From Ignavibacteriaceae bacterium (lineage in GTDB: Bacteria > Bacteroidota > Ignavibacteria > Ignavibacteriales > Ignavibacteriaceae), in contig JALNZG010000005.1 of the NCBI GenBank assembly GCA_023229425.1, positions 1-64,000 of the forward strand: a DNA stretch of 64,000 nucleotides, read 5' to 3'. Positions 1 through 10,600 of this stretch are shown here, one piece after another. A model generated the notes under the pieces. That model did not search any database, was not told the origin of the DNA, and saw only the letters and a program-made list of their open reading frames with translations. How positions within the stretch are numbered: the stretch's first letter is position 1; every line of letters begins with the position of its first letter. A program made the translations under genes and the position numbers.

Positions 1-4
1 CATA

Positions 5-88
5 CAAACCTTCGGGTCTATAAATAAACCTAAAGGTTTATAAACGGTATTTTGAGTCCAGTTTATCTACCAATTCCGCCACTCCGGC
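5..88 (-). pseudogene. tRNA-Leu-like remnant, copy 1
   Basis: Read on the minus strand from 88 down to about 53, this is a good 5' half of a tRNA-Leu: acceptor strand GCCGGAG, D arm GGCGGAATTGGTAGA and an anticodon loop CTCAAAA that would carry CAA. The 3' half is not tRNA-like. The anticodon stem has two mismatches, there is no GGTTCGAATCC-type T arm, and no CTCCGGC pairs with the acceptor strand. Instead the sequence runs into a hairpin of the AAACCTT/AAGGTTT type seen elsewhere in the window. I call it a chimeric or decayed tRNA relic, not a functional gene. A functional tRNA-Leu may lie outside the window. Confidence 0.6.
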
Positions 89-142
89 AAATGAATACAA
101 TTTTCAAAAAATGAACAAATCCGACACATTGTTTAAGCCATT

Positions 143-226
143 CAAACCTTCCGGTCTGTAAATAAACCTAAAGGTTTATAAACGGTATTTTGAGTCCAGT
201 TTATCTGCCAATTCCGCCACTCTGGC
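143..226 (-). pseudogene. tRNA-Leu-like remnant, copy 2
   Basis: This is a second 84-nt copy of the element at 5-88, 138 bp away in the same orientation, differing at about four positions. It has the same tRNA-Leu 5' half (acceptor strand GCCAGAG, CTCAAAA anticodon loop) and the same non-tRNA 3' half. The change C to T within the acceptor strand has no compensating partner, since no CTCTGGC follows. That fits a duplicated relic not under tRNA selection. Confidence 0.6.
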
Positions 227-308
227 TATTAATAATGGAAGACATTCCATTCATTATAAATCTGAAAAAGATTCTGTCAAATATAAGAAACTCCGATGGT
301 TCAATCAA

Positions 309-1088
309 TTAAGAAGTAATAAATTCTTGGTTATTGTTCATTATTTCTATCGCCAAATTTAAATATGCTTGCGAGCCTTTGGAGACAGCTTTAAATAAAA
401 CTGCAGGAATTCCCTTAAATGCGGATTCTGAAATTGTTACGTTTTTGGGGATCACGGTTTTAAGAAGATGACCATTAAAATTTTCAATTAAATCATTCAT
501 TGCTAACAGTGATACTTTTGTGTGCTGTTCAAACATGGTGAAAAATATTCCTTCAATTTTCAACCGCTGGTTATACATCTGCTTAACAAATTCAAAGTGA
601 CGCATCATCTTGCGTAGTGCATCCAATGAAAAATTTTCTGCACGAATGGGAATAAGAAGGGAATCCGAAACTGCCATTGCATTTGTGGTCATTCCTTTTA
701 AATACGGCGGGCAATCAATTAAAATGAAATCATAAGACTCGGCTTGCGCCCTTATTACATTAGCGATAAACATGATGTTGGAAGATAGTTTTTCCAATCG
801 TTGTTCTGATTGATATGAAGGAACAAGCGCAGGAATAAAGTCTAAAAAAGGGATATCGGTTTTATGAATAACCTTATCAATTGATTTTGAATAACTAAAG
901 ACATCAAAAATATCCCCATTTATTTTTTCAGGAGTAAATCCGAGGGCAATTGAACAAGCCCCTGAAGCATCGAAATCAATTATTAAAGTTTTTTTCTCGG
1001 CAACCGCTAAACTTGCTCCTAAGTTAACTACCGATGTGGTCTTACCCACCCCTCCTTTTGGAACAGCAATCGCAATTACTTTGCCCAT
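309..1088 (-). CDS. ParA/Soj-family ATPase
   Basis: This 259-residue protein belongs to the ParA/MinD/Soj P-loop ATPases, which form ATP-dependent dimers on DNA or membranes and position DNA or protein cargo. The deviant Walker A motif KGGVGKTT is at residues 11-18, including the signature lysine at 11. The switch I-like segment DFDASG is at about 38-43, and the Walker B stretch FILIDCPP is near 120. Length is normal for Soj/ParA. The start is ATG, and the gene lies 129 bp downstream of the helicase gene in the same direction. No parB-like gene or parS-like palindrome is visible beside it, so chromosome partitioning is uncertain; it could be an orphan ParA that positions another cargo. Confidence 0.85.
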   Translation of the reverse strand: MGKVIAIAVPKGGVGKTTSVVNLGASLAVAEKKTLIIDFDASGACSIALGFTPEKINGDIFDVFSYSKSIDKVIHKTDIPFLDFIPALVPSYQSEQRLEKLSSNIMFIANVIRAQAESYDFILIDCPPYLKGMTTNAMAVSDSLLIPIRAENFSLDALRKMMRHFEFVKQMYNQRLKIEGIFFTMFEQHTKVSLLAMNDLIENFNGHLLKTVIPKNVTISESAFKGIPAVLFKAVSKGSQAYLNLAIEIMNNNQEFITS

Positions 1089-1217
1089 GAGGGTTTTTAT
1101 TTAGTTTTTATGATTTCAAAATGAGTTTATTACATGATAAATATTAAACAAAACAGATTCTCAGGCAAATTTACAAAAAAAGACATTATAAATGTTATAA
1201 TAATATTGAGTTTATAT

Positions 1218-3215
1218 TTACTCTTCCAACAGCCATCCTTCGGCTAACTCTTCGGTAACGTTTGCTATAAACCGTGACGGTTTGGATAAAGTGGTTCCCG
1301 ATTCTCTGTCGTAAATATTCATCGGGTAAGAGATAAAGAGATTTTGTTTTGCACGGGTTACTGCAACATACATTAAACGTCTTTCTTCTTCCAAATTTTC
1401 TAACTTATCAATCGAACGGTAAGAAGGGAAGAATCCATCAATTGCATGGATTACAAAAACAGAATGCCATTCAAGTCCCTTAGCGGAATGAATGGTTGAA
1501 AGAGTTACAAACTCATCCTCTTTAGTTGTTTCTTCAAGATCAACAACGCTGTCAATTGGCGGTTCAATTGCCATATCTGAAAGCAGACTTTCCATCGAGC
1601 GGTATTTTTCAGTAATATTTAGAAAAATATCGAGGTCTTTTTTCCTTTTATTAAAATCGTCATATTTATCTTTAAAGATTGGCAAGTAATAATTGATTGC
1701 CTGTTGGGCTTTCTCCGTTGGTGTTCCGCTTTTCATGTGGAGTGAATAAAGCACTTCCATAAGACGGAATATTTTTTCATTTAATTTAGCTTTCGTATCA
1801 TGGTTAGGATTCTGCGATAAGGAAATATTTCCTGTGGCAATATCGTCTAAAATCCTTTCAGCGGTTTTAGGACCAACTCCCTCGTGCAAAAGTAAAATCC
1901 TGTACCAGCTTACCACATCCTTAGGGTTTAAACTTATTCGCAGAAATGCAAGCACATCCTTTATGTGTGCGGTTTCAACGAACTTCATCCCGCCGAATTT
2001 TACGAACGGAATGTTCGCTTTCGTAAGTTCAATTTCCAAATCAAATGAAGAATAAGAAGACCGGAATAGAACGGCAATATCTTTTAAAGAAATTCCTTCC
2101 TCATGAAGTTCAAGAATTTTCTCAACAATAAATTTTGATTGAAGGTTTTCATTTTGAGTTGCAACTATTGCGGGAAGTTCTCCAGAAAGTTTTTGTGTAA
2201 AAAGAACTTTCGGATATTTTTCAACTGCTTCTTCAACTACTTTATTTGCGAAATTCAATACTTCGGGAGTGCTGCGGTAATTTTCTTCAAGCTTTATGAT
2301 TTTTACATTGTCATAAAGATTGGGAAAATCCATGATGTTTTTGAAATTAGCTCCTCGGAAAGCATAAATTGATTGCGAATCATCACCAACCACCATAATG
2401 TTTTGCCGAAGCTGGGTTAATGCACTTACAACACTTGCCTGCAGTTTGTTCGTGTCCTGATATTCATCAACCATAAAAAAATTGAAAGATTGCAGAAGTG
2501 TTTTTGCGGAAGGAGAGAGACTGAAAAGGAAATCCCGCAAATAAATGAGCAAGTCATCATAATCGAGGAGATTATTTTTCTTTTTGTAGCTACTGTAAAT
2601 TTTTTGAATATCGAGAATTTGATCTATCTGCTCGTAAAAATGGGGATAGTCATCAAGAATAATATCTTCAACTTTTTTCTCTGTATTTACCGAAAAACTA
2701 AAAACTTTGTTTAGAGTTTGTTTGTTAGGGAATCGTTTTTCTTTTTTTGCAAGTCCCGATTGACTTCTAATCAAGTTGATAACATCCTGACTATCACCTT
2801 GATCAAGAATGGTGAAAGCAGATTCAAATCCTATAACTTTAGCATACTTGCGCAGAATTGAATTTGCGAATGAGTGGAAGGTTCCTCCGTTTATATTTGA
2901 GCAACGATTATCAAGCAGAAGAGCGGCGCGGTTCATCATTTCGTTTGCGGCTTTTCGCGTAAAGGTAAGTAGTAAGATCGTTTGCGGCTGATAACCAAGC
3001 TCTATAAGCCGTGCAACACGATAAACCAACGTTCTGGTTTTCCCCGATCCGGCACCCGCAATAATTAAATAAGCTCCTTCAACTGCACTTGCTGCTTCGT
3101 ATTGCGCCAAGTTTAATTCGTTTTTATAATTTATAACAAAACGGGCTTCATTAATATTGTTAGTAATAAAGCCCGCTTGATTAACTCGTTTGAGTTGATA
3201 TTTTTTTTGGATCAT
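1218..3215 (-). CDS. UvrD/PcrA-family ATP-dependent DNA helicase
   Basis: This is a 665-residue superfamily 1A 3'-5' DNA helicase, a class that acts in excision repair and removal of stalled forks. All main motifs are visible: Walker A GAGSGKT at residues 54-60, Walker B VDEYQDTN near 250, motif III GDDSQSIYAFRGA, motif IV LEENYRST, motif V TIHSAKGLEW and motif VI EERRLMYVAVTRAK. It is somewhat shorter than UvrD (about 720 residues) and lacks a long C-terminal tail. The start codon overlaps the stop of the upstream membrane-protein gene (ATGA), so the two are probably translationally coupled. I leave the symbol empty because UvrD, PcrA and Rep cannot be separated by reading alone. Confidence 0.9.
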   Translation of the reverse strand: MIQKKYQLKRVNQAGFITNNINEARFVINYKNELNLAQYEAASAVEGAYLIIAGAGSGKTRTLVYRVARLIELGYQPQTILLLTFTRKAANEMMNRAALLLDNRCSNINGGTFHSFANSILRKYAKVIGFESAFTILDQGDSQDVINLIRSQSGLAKKEKRFPNKQTLNKVFSFSVNTEKKVEDIILDDYPHFYEQIDQILDIQKIYSSYKKKNNLLDYDDLLIYLRDFLFSLSPSAKTLLQSFNFFMVDEYQDTNKLQASVVSALTQLRQNIMVVGDDSQSIYAFRGANFKNIMDFPNLYDNVKIIKLEENYRSTPEVLNFANKVVEEAVEKYPKVLFTQKLSGELPAIVATQNENLQSKFIVEKILELHEEGISLKDIAVLFRSSYSSFDLEIELTKANIPFVKFGGMKFVETAHIKDVLAFLRISLNPKDVVSWYRILLLHEGVGPKTAERILDDIATGNISLSQNPNHDTKAKLNEKIFRLMEVLYSLHMKSGTPTEKAQQAINYYLPIFKDKYDDFNKRKKDLDIFLNITEKYRSMESLLSDMAIEPPIDSVVDLEETTKEDEFVTLSTIHSAKGLEWHSVFVIHAIDGFFPSYRSIDKLENLEEERRLMYVAVTRAKQNLFISYPMNIYDRESGTTLSKPSRFIANVTEELAEGWLLEE

Positions 3216-3736
3216 CTTCTCAGGGCTTTAGGTTTTCCTAAAATTTCTGAAATAATAAAACCATTACGAAAGTCAGCTTTATTAAGAAAGGAACTTCTTA
3301 CTCTCGCAAAAATTGGATTGTAATAGACCTTCCTTTGTGCGCTAAACTTTTTCTCTAAGTCTCTCTCTAAATTTAACCGATCATCTTCAGAGATTTTTAA
3401 TTTTTGATGTGCAGATTCCAAATCCTGTTTCCAGTCTTTAAATCTATGTTCAGAAGGAGTTGACCGGTGTTCATCGGAATTATTTTGAATAACTTCTTCT
3501 CTTTGCGGAACGGTTTTGACCGGAGGAATTTTTCCACGATTCATCATTTCTTCTATTTCCGTAAAAATATCCAAATCCATATTCTGATACGAAGGTTTCT
3601 GTTTGGCAGCCGGTCTGTTCGGGTTGCTTCCGGATGAAGACGATGGATCAGCATCTCCTTTTTTCTTTTTGAAGAGAGGTGCAAGAAAACTATAAATAAT
3701 AATTGCAGCAACAAGAATGTTGATCAAATTATCCAT
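3212..3736 (-). CDS. small membrane-anchored hypothetical protein
   Basis: I do not recognise this 174-residue protein. It starts with one hydrophobic segment (about residues 5-21) followed by KKKK, which predicts an N-terminal anchor with the rest in the cytoplasm. A Ser/Pro/Asn-rich linker (about 30-50) follows, then a charged, probably helical region. It ends in a conserved-looking block (RSSFLNKADFRNGFIISEIL) typical of small Ignavibacteria and Bacteroidota membrane proteins of unknown role. It sits 5 bp downstream of floA and overlaps the helicase start by 4 bp, so the three genes look like one transcription unit. Confidence 0.75.
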   Translation of the reverse strand: MDNLINILVAAIIIYSFLAPLFKKKKGDADPSSSSGSNPNRPAAKQKPSYQNMDLDIFTEIEEMMNRGKIPPVKTVPQREEVIQNNSDEHRSTPSEHRFKDWKQDLESAHQKLKISEDDRLNLERDLEKKFSAQRKVYYNPIFARVRSSFLNKADFRNGFIISEILGKPKALRR

Positions 3737-3741
3737 TTACG

Positions 3742-4722
3742 TTATCCTTTTTTCTCTTCCGGTTTTGCAATTGATTCGCGCATTTGTGTATCAGCCTGGA
3801 TATTTTTCAAATTATAATAATCCATAATTCCTAACCTTCCGCTGCGGAAAGCCTCTGCAATTGCCAAAGGAATTTCTGCTTCAGCTTCTGTTACACGAGC
3901 TCTTTGTTTAGCAACTTCAGCAACCATTTCTTGTTCAAGTGCAACTGCGGCTGCTCTTCTTTCTTCAGCTCTTGCACGGGCAATTTGCAAATCAGCCTGA
4001 GCTTGATCTGTCTGTAATTTAGCGCCGATGTTTTCACCAACATCAACATCTGCAATATCAATTGAAAGTATTTCAAATGCAGTTCCGGCATCAAGACCCT
4101 TTGCCAATACAACTTTAGAAATAGAATCCGGATTTTCGAGAACATGCTTATGTGTATCGGATGATCCGATGGTAGAAACAATTCCTTCGCCAACTCTTGC
4201 CAAGATAGTAGCTTCGGTTGCACCGCCTACAAGTCTATCAATATTTGTACGAATAGTAATCCTTGCAACTGCCTTAAGTTGAATACCGTTTTTTGCCATT
4301 GCGGAAACAAGAGGTGTTTCAATTACTTTTGGAAGGACCGACATTTTTACAGCTTCTAAAACATCACGACCGGCTAAATCAATCGCCGTAGCACGTTCAA
4401 AAGATAAACCAAGATTTGCTTTATCTGCAGAAATTAGTGCGTTGATAACTCTATCTACATTTCCACCGGCAAGATAGTGAGCTTCCAATTTACCGACATC
4501 AAGCATGATACCTGCTTTGGTTGCTGTGATCATTGCACGAACAATTACGTGCGGTGGTACTTTGCGCAAACGCATCCCAACTAAATCTTTAAATATTCTT
4601 ACTTTTACTCCTGAAAAGAATGCCGTAACAAACAAACCGATCGGCACAAAGTAGAGAATGATGAAGAGAATGATTAAGGCTACAACAATAAGTATTACTG
4701 ATAAGCCAGCTAATGCTTCCAT
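3742..4722 (-). CDS. floA: flotillin-like protein FloA
   Basis: This 326-residue protein matches the FloA (YqfA) family, bacterial flotillins that organise membrane microdomains. It has an N-terminal hydrophobic hairpin region (about residues 5-36) with the family-typical FVPIGLFVTAFFSGVKV. An SPFH-like core follows, with VGMRLRKVPP and LEAHYLAGGNVDRVINALISA. The C-terminal part is rich in Ala, Glu and Arg repeats (about 235-290) and is predicted to be coiled-coil. Length is normal. AGGAG lies just upstream of the ATG. It is divergent from clpC and heads the floA, membrane protein, helicase cluster. Confidence 0.93.
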   Translation of the reverse strand: MEALAGLSVILIVVALIILFIILYFVPIGLFVTAFFSGVKVRIFKDLVGMRLRKVPPHVIVRAMITATKAGIMLDVGKLEAHYLAGGNVDRVINALISADKANLGLSFERATAIDLAGRDVLEAVKMSVLPKVIETPLVSAMAKNGIQLKAVARITIRTNIDRLVGGATEATILARVGEGIVSTIGSSDTHKHVLENPDSISKVVLAKGLDAGTAFEILSIDIADVDVGENIGAKLQTDQAQADLQIARARAEERRAAAVALEQEMVAEVAKQRARVTEAEAEIPLAIAEAFRSGRLGIMDYYNLKNIQADTQMRESIAKPEEKKG

Positions 4723-4823
4723 ATTTACTCCTAAATATATTTTTTTCTTTACTCTATTTACGATAAAATTTGTTGTTTTTCAAGGAAAGAAACAAAATAT
4801 CGTTTAATCGTTTCATTTCTAAC

Positions 4824-4852
4824 TTGATTGGAGAATTTTCAATTAATATATT
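4824..4852 (+). promoter_or_regulatory. candidate sigma70-type promoter for clpC
   Basis: TTGATT (4824-4829) and TATATT (4847-4852) are separated by exactly 17 bp, and the ATG of clpC lies 59 bp further on. Each hexamer is close to the consensus. I saw no CtsR-type or CIRCE-type operator between the promoter and the gene. Confidence 0.4.
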
Positions 4853-4911
4853 GTAATTGAAACAATTTTAGAATTAAAGTTGTTATTATTTAAAACAAGG
4901 AAACCAAGAAT

Positions 4912-7407
4912 ATGGACGGAAATTTTTCAGATAGACTTCAAGATGTAATCCGGTTGAGCCGTGAAGAAGCTCTTCGGCTTGGTCACGATTATATTGGTAC
5001 GGAGCATTTACTCCTCGGTGTTATCCGCGAAGGACAAGGTGTTGCTGTCCGTATTTTACGAAGCCTGGATTGTGATTTAGTCCGGCTAAAAAAATCAGTT
5101 GAAGATACAGTGCGAACCTCCGGCGGAACGCTTACAATCGGGAATATCCCTTTAACAAAGCAGGCTGAAAAGGTTTTAAAGATTACGCAAATTGAAGCAA
5201 AAATTTATAAAGCGGATGTTATTGGTACAGAACATTTGCTCCTTTCGCTTTTACGAGATGAAGAAAATATTGCCACACAAATCCTCCATCAGTTTAATAT
5301 TACTTATGATATTACGCGGGCTGAATTGAATGAGATGTTATCATCAAAGGAGCCTAAAGATCAGTTTAGAGGAACTCCTCCGCTGATGGATAAAAAAATT
5401 GAAAAAACAAAAACTCCCGTTCTTGATAATTTTGGAAGAGATTTAACAAAACTTGCAAACGAAGATAAATTAGATCCGGTTGTAGGAAGAGAAAAAGAAA
5501 TTGAACGGGTTGCCCAGATATTAAGCCGGAGGAAAAAGAATAATCCGGTTTTAATTGGTGAACCCGGTGTAGGTAAAACAGCTATTGCAGAAGGACTTGC
5601 ACTCCGCATTGTACAGAAAAAAGTTCCGAGAACGCTACAAGATAAACGGGTTGTCACTTTAGATCTTGCCGGACTTGTCGCCGGGACAAAATACCGCGGT
5701 CAATTTGAAGAAAGAATGAAAGCGTTAATGAACGAACTTGAAAAAGCTAAAGATGTTATTCTTTTTATTGATGAACTGCATACGATCGTTGGCGCTGGAG
5801 GCGCTTCCGGATCGCTTGACGCTTCAAATATGTTTAAGCCTGCTCTTTCACGCGGAGACATTCAATGTATTGGTGCTACAACATTGGATGAGTACAGAAA
5901 ATATATTGAAACCGATGGAGCGCTTGACAGACGATTCCAAAAAATTATGGTTGAACCGCCGAGCGCTGAAGAAACTATACAAATTCTTTATAACATCAAA
6001 TTCAAATATGAAGAACATCATCATGTTAAATATAGCGATCAAGGAATTGAAGCTGCGGTGAAATTAAGTGAACGATACATAACGGATAGACATTTCCCCG
6101 ATAAAGCAATTGATGTGCTTGATGAAGCAGGCTCACGCGTTCACATGGGAAACTTTGAAGTGCCTCAAGAAATTCTTACGCTGGAAGATGAAATTGTAAA
6201 AGTAAGACAGGAAAAAACTTTAGTTGTAAAGAAACAAGATTATGAAGAAGCCGCCCGGCTGCGTGATAAGGAACGCCGCATTCAATCTGATTTAGAAGTT
6301 GCAAAACGAGAATGGGAAGCAAAGACAAAAGATATTATTTATGATGTCTCCGAAGATGATATTGCTACGGTAGTTGCAATGATGACGGGTATCCCGGTTA
6401 ATCGTGTTGCACAAACTGAATCGGATAAACTGCTCAATATGGAAGAATCGCTTAAAGCAATGATCGTTGGACAGGATGAAGCTGTTTCAAAACTTACAAA
6501 GTCTATACGCAGAGCAAGAGCGGGATTAAAAAATCCAAAGCGACCGATAGGAAGCTTTATTTTTCTTGGTCCGACCGGTGTTGGCAAGACTGAATTATGT
6601 AAAGTTCTTGCGAGATATTTATTTGATTCGGAAAACGCGCTTATTAAAATTGATATGAGCGAGTACATGGAAAAGTTTGCTGTATCTCGTTTAGTCGGTG
6701 CTCCTCCCGGATATGTCGGTTATGAAGAAGGGGGTCAGTTGACTGAAAAAGTTAGACGAAAACCTTATTCAGTTGTGTTGTTTGATGAAATTGAAAAAGC
6801 TCATCCCGATATTTTTTCAATCCTTCTTCAAGTTTTGGATGAAGGAATTTTAACAGATAGTTTGGGAAGAAAAGTAGATTTCAAAAACACGATCATTATT
6901 ATGACCTCGAACATCGGTGCAAGAGATATCAAGTCAATCGGCTCATTTGGTTTTTCTAGTTTACCAGGAATAGAGAATCAATATTCTTCAATGAAGAATA
7001 CTGTTGAAGAAGCGATGAAAAAATTATTTAATCCTGAATTCCTCAATCGTCTTGATGAAACTATCGTATTCAGAAGTCTTGAAAAAGAAGACATCCTTAA
7101 AATTATTGATATCGAAATAAAAGATTTACTGAATAACATCCACGATAATAAAATGGAAATCGTGTTAGAAGATTCTGCAAAAGAATTTATCGCAGAAAAA
7201 GGATTTGATCATAAGTTTGGTGCGCGCCCGTTGCGGAGAGCCATTCAGCAGTTCATTGAAGACCCTTTAGCCGAAGAAATATTGCGCGGCACTTTCAAAG
7301 AAGGAAGCAAAATAATTGCAAAGCATGTTGAAAAAACCGAGCAGTTGATTTTTATTGAAGATGAAATTGTCCCGGATATTTCCAACGCTCAAGAAGAGAA
7401 GAAATAA
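4912..7407 (+). CDS. clpC: ATP-dependent Clp protease ATP-binding subunit ClpC
   Basis: This 831-residue class I Hsp100 unfoldase delivers substrates to ClpP. The order is typical of ClpC: two Clp_N repeats (about 1-150), AAA1 with Walker A GEPGVGKT at 216-223 and Walker B ILFIDELHT, a UVR-type middle domain (DYEEAARLRDKERRIQ from 443), AAA2 with GPTGVGKT at 553-560, and a C-terminal D2-small domain. A GFGF loop near residue 680 is a plausible ClpP-docking loop. The short middle domain with UVR, rather than the long ClpB coiled coil, supports ClpC over ClpB. An AAGGA box precedes the ATG, and floA is divergent. clpP is not in the window. Confidence 0.95.
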   Translation: MDGNFSDRLQDVIRLSREEALRLGHDYIGTEHLLLGVIREGQGVAVRILRSLDCDLVRLKKSVEDTVRTSGGTLTIGNIPLTKQAEKVLKITQIEAKIYKADVIGTEHLLLSLLRDEENIATQILHQFNITYDITRAELNEMLSSKEPKDQFRGTPPLMDKKIEKTKTPVLDNFGRDLTKLANEDKLDPVVGREKEIERVAQILSRRKKNNPVLIGEPGVGKTAIAEGLALRIVQKKVPRTLQDKRVVTLDLAGLVAGTKYRGQFEERMKALMNELEKAKDVILFIDELHTIVGAGGASGSLDASNMFKPALSRGDIQCIGATTLDEYRKYIETDGALDRRFQKIMVEPPSAEETIQILYNIKFKYEEHHHVKYSDQGIEAAVKLSERYITDRHFPDKAIDVLDEAGSRVHMGNFEVPQEILTLEDEIVKVRQEKTLVVKKQDYEEAARLRDKERRIQSDLEVAKREWEAKTKDIIYDVSEDDIATVVAMMTGIPVNRVAQTESDKLLNMEESLKAMIVGQDEAVSKLTKSIRRARAGLKNPKRPIGSFIFLGPTGVGKTELCKVLARYLFDSENALIKIDMSEYMEKFAVSRLVGAPPGYVGYEEGGQLTEKVRRKPYSVVLFDEIEKAHPDIFSILLQVLDEGILTDSLGRKVDFKNTIIIMTSNIGARDIKSIGSFGFSSLPGIENQYSSMKNTVEEAMKKLFNPEFLNRLDETIVFRSLEKEDILKIIDIEIKDLLNNIHDNKMEIVLEDSAKEFIAEKGFDHKFGARPLRRAIQQFIEDPLAEEILRGTFKEGSKIIAKHVEKTEQLIFIEDEIVPDISNAQEEKK

Positions 7408-7628
7408 TATACTGGGAAAAATTACAGTAAGAGATTACTCATTACAAAGATGTCATCGCATTACTCATATTTATTTTATCTTAAATGAGTGGCATTACTT
7501 TAAATCAAATGCAAATGCTTGCTTTGTGTTCTGAACCCATTCAGGAATACTCTCTCGACTGCTATGTGAGTAAATGAAAGTTAATTTTATTAACTTAACA
7601 ACAACAATTTCATACAAAGCGATATAAA

Positions 7629-10600
7629 ATGAATCCATCTTTTTTCTCTTCTATCAAGAGCAAGACACTTTTGTGGTGTTCAATTATTCTTCTGATTTTG
7701 CTTCTTTTTTCAACTGAATTGTCCGCCCAGATTAACCCTCGGATTTTTATTAACGAAGTTCTTTCCTCAAATCTTTCTACAAATCCCGACATGGTGGACT
7801 TCAGCGGTTTTTCCGATTGGATCGAACTTTATAACGATGAAAATGCAGATGTTAATATCGGGGGATTTTATCTTTCGGATGATTTCACTTTGCCAATGAA
7901 ATGGCAAATCCCTTCCAATATTGTAATTCCGGCAAAAGGTTTTTATTTGATTTGGGCGGATGAATTTAATAATGTTCCGGGGAAAACATTAATAAGAAAT
8001 TGGTGGCCTAACAACATTCAGTTTACGACAAAATGGTGTCACACAAATTTTAAATTGAATAAGGGGGGTGATAAAATCGGATTGTTTAACACAGTTGGCA
8101 GTTTTATAGATTCTGTCTCTTTTCCAGACCAATCTACAGATATTTCTTTCGGCAGGCAGCCCGACGGAAGTAACAATTGGATGTTTTTTGGTGAACCCAC
8201 TCCTTTGATTTCTAATACTAACATGGGTTTGAATTCCATTGATATTTCAGGCGACGTTAATTTTTCAGTTGAAGGCGGATTCTATCAAGGTTCTATTCAA
8301 ATAACGTTGAATTCAAGTTCGGGAAATGGGACTATTAGTTTTACAACAGACGGTTCAAAACCAATAAGTTCATCTCAACAATATTCAATTCCAATTACTA
8401 TCGCTAAAAATACAGTATTGCGTGCACGGTTATTCGAGGGTTCTAAAATTCCAGGCAGAACAATAACCAATTCGTACCTTATCGGAGAAACGAGAAATTT
8501 GCCTGCTGTCTCTTTAGTTACAGATCCCACTTTTTTGTGGGACAAACAATTAGGGATTTATATAAATTCATACAAAGAAAGAGAAATCCCGGTTAGTCTT
8601 GAATATTTTCCTTTAAATTCCGGACGTGCGTTTTCTATGGATGCCGGGGCAAGGATAGGAGGTGAAAATATTTTTAGGTTTGCTCAAAAACCGTTTAATA
8701 TTTACGCAAGCTCAGATTATGGCAGTTCGCATATCAATTACAAAATATTCGACGACTTACCATATCAGCAATTTAAAGAATTGTATTTACGAAACAGCGG
8801 AAGTGACTGGACTTCATCAATGTTTAGAGACGGTATGCTCGTCACCGTTCTGAAAAACCGAATTCTAAATGCAATGCAGAATTACAAACCGGCAGTAATG
8901 TACTTGAATGGAAATTACTGGGGAATCCATAACCTCCGTGAAAAAGTTATCGCTGATTTTTTTTTACAACATTACAATGTTGATCCTTCTGATCTTGATC
9001 ACCTAGAAGATAATAGTAAAATCATTAGCGGAGATTCTACTGACTTCGTAAACTTGATAGCTTTTATAAATGCAAACGACTTAACCGATTCAACAAATTA
9101 CGCTTTCGTAACTTCTAAAATTGATATACACGATTTAATGGACTTTGTTATCGTTCAAGACTACGTCGCCAATCCAAGCTGGGGACATAATCGGGAAACT
9201 TGGCGAGATAAAAGAGTCCAAAAACTCTGGCGATGGGTTATTGTTGATATGGATAGAGGTTTTGATGCAAGCAGAATCGGTGTCAATCAGTTAGGGGATA
9301 TTTATAATAATTTCGAGATATTCCGAAAACTATCCACTAATTCTAATTTCAAAAATGAATTTGTACAACGATACGCAGAACATATAAATAAAACATTTGC
9401 GAACGACAGGGTAGTTGCAATCATAGACAGTATAAAATCTCTCATTCAAGATGAAATGCCGAGACATATTCAAAAATGGGGAACTCTGATTGATTCATTA
9501 TCCATTGACGGCGGTTTTGGCAAACATGCCGGTGTAACTTCTCTAATATACTGGAATTCTGAAATTCAAAAATTTAAAAACTATTCTGAGCAGCGTCCAA
9601 CATATGCAGTTCAATATTTAAATAGTTTGTTCGGCTTGTCAGGCAGAGCCAATCTTAAGATATCTTCAAATATTCAAAACGAAGGGAAAGTTGTAATTAA
9701 TAATTTTTTTGAAAATCTCGGTGAAAACAATTTATTCTTTAAAAATGTCCCGCTCCCGATTCAAGCGTATCCACCACCGGGATATGGGTTCAAACAATGG
9801 AAAGAAATAGTTTTATCAACGAATCTTAATTTAATTGCTTCAAGTTCGGAATGGAAATATTACGATGGCGGTTCAACTATTGCTAACTGGAATAATAACG
9901 GGTACGATGACGCTGTGTGGAAGTCAGGCGCTGCTCAACTTGGTTACGGAGACGGCGATGAGAAAACAGTAATCAGTTATGGTCCGAATTCCCAAAGCAA
10001 ATATATTACTTCATATTACAGGCACTCTTTTCAAATTACAAATCCGGTAGAAGTAAAGGAATTAAAATTGAAATTACTGCGTGATGACGGAGCAGTAATA
10101 TATTTAAATGGAATCGAAATTGTCCGCTCGAATATGCCAGCCGGTGCAGTTTCCTTTTCAACTCTTTCAACTGCAGTTGTTGGAGATGTTGAAGAAACCA
10201 CCTTTTTTGAATTCACGATTGATAAAACAAATCTTGTTACCGGAACAAATATTCTTGCGGTTGAAATTCATCAATGCAATGCTACAAGTTCCGATGTTAG
10301 TTTTGATTTAAGTCTCGATGCAACTCTCAACCAGCAAACAACTAACGAAAATATCATTAGTACAAAGCCATCGATAACTTATGCAATTAGTGATGATACG
10401 GAACTAATAGCGGAATTTGAAAAAATCAGTTTAAGTGAGATTGCTCAAGTTATCAATGAACCGGTAACTCTTTCTAAAGTTAATTCACCTTATTTTGTTA
10501 TAAATAATGTTAGCGTCGAATCAAACGGAATTATTACTGTTGATCCGGGCACAGTCATATATTTCTCAGCCGGAAAGGGAATAACCGTTAAAGGAAAAAT

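Noticed and set aside
5..226. Functional tRNA-Leu genes
   Set aside because: Acceptor and T arms do not pair, and the anticodon stem has two mismatches.
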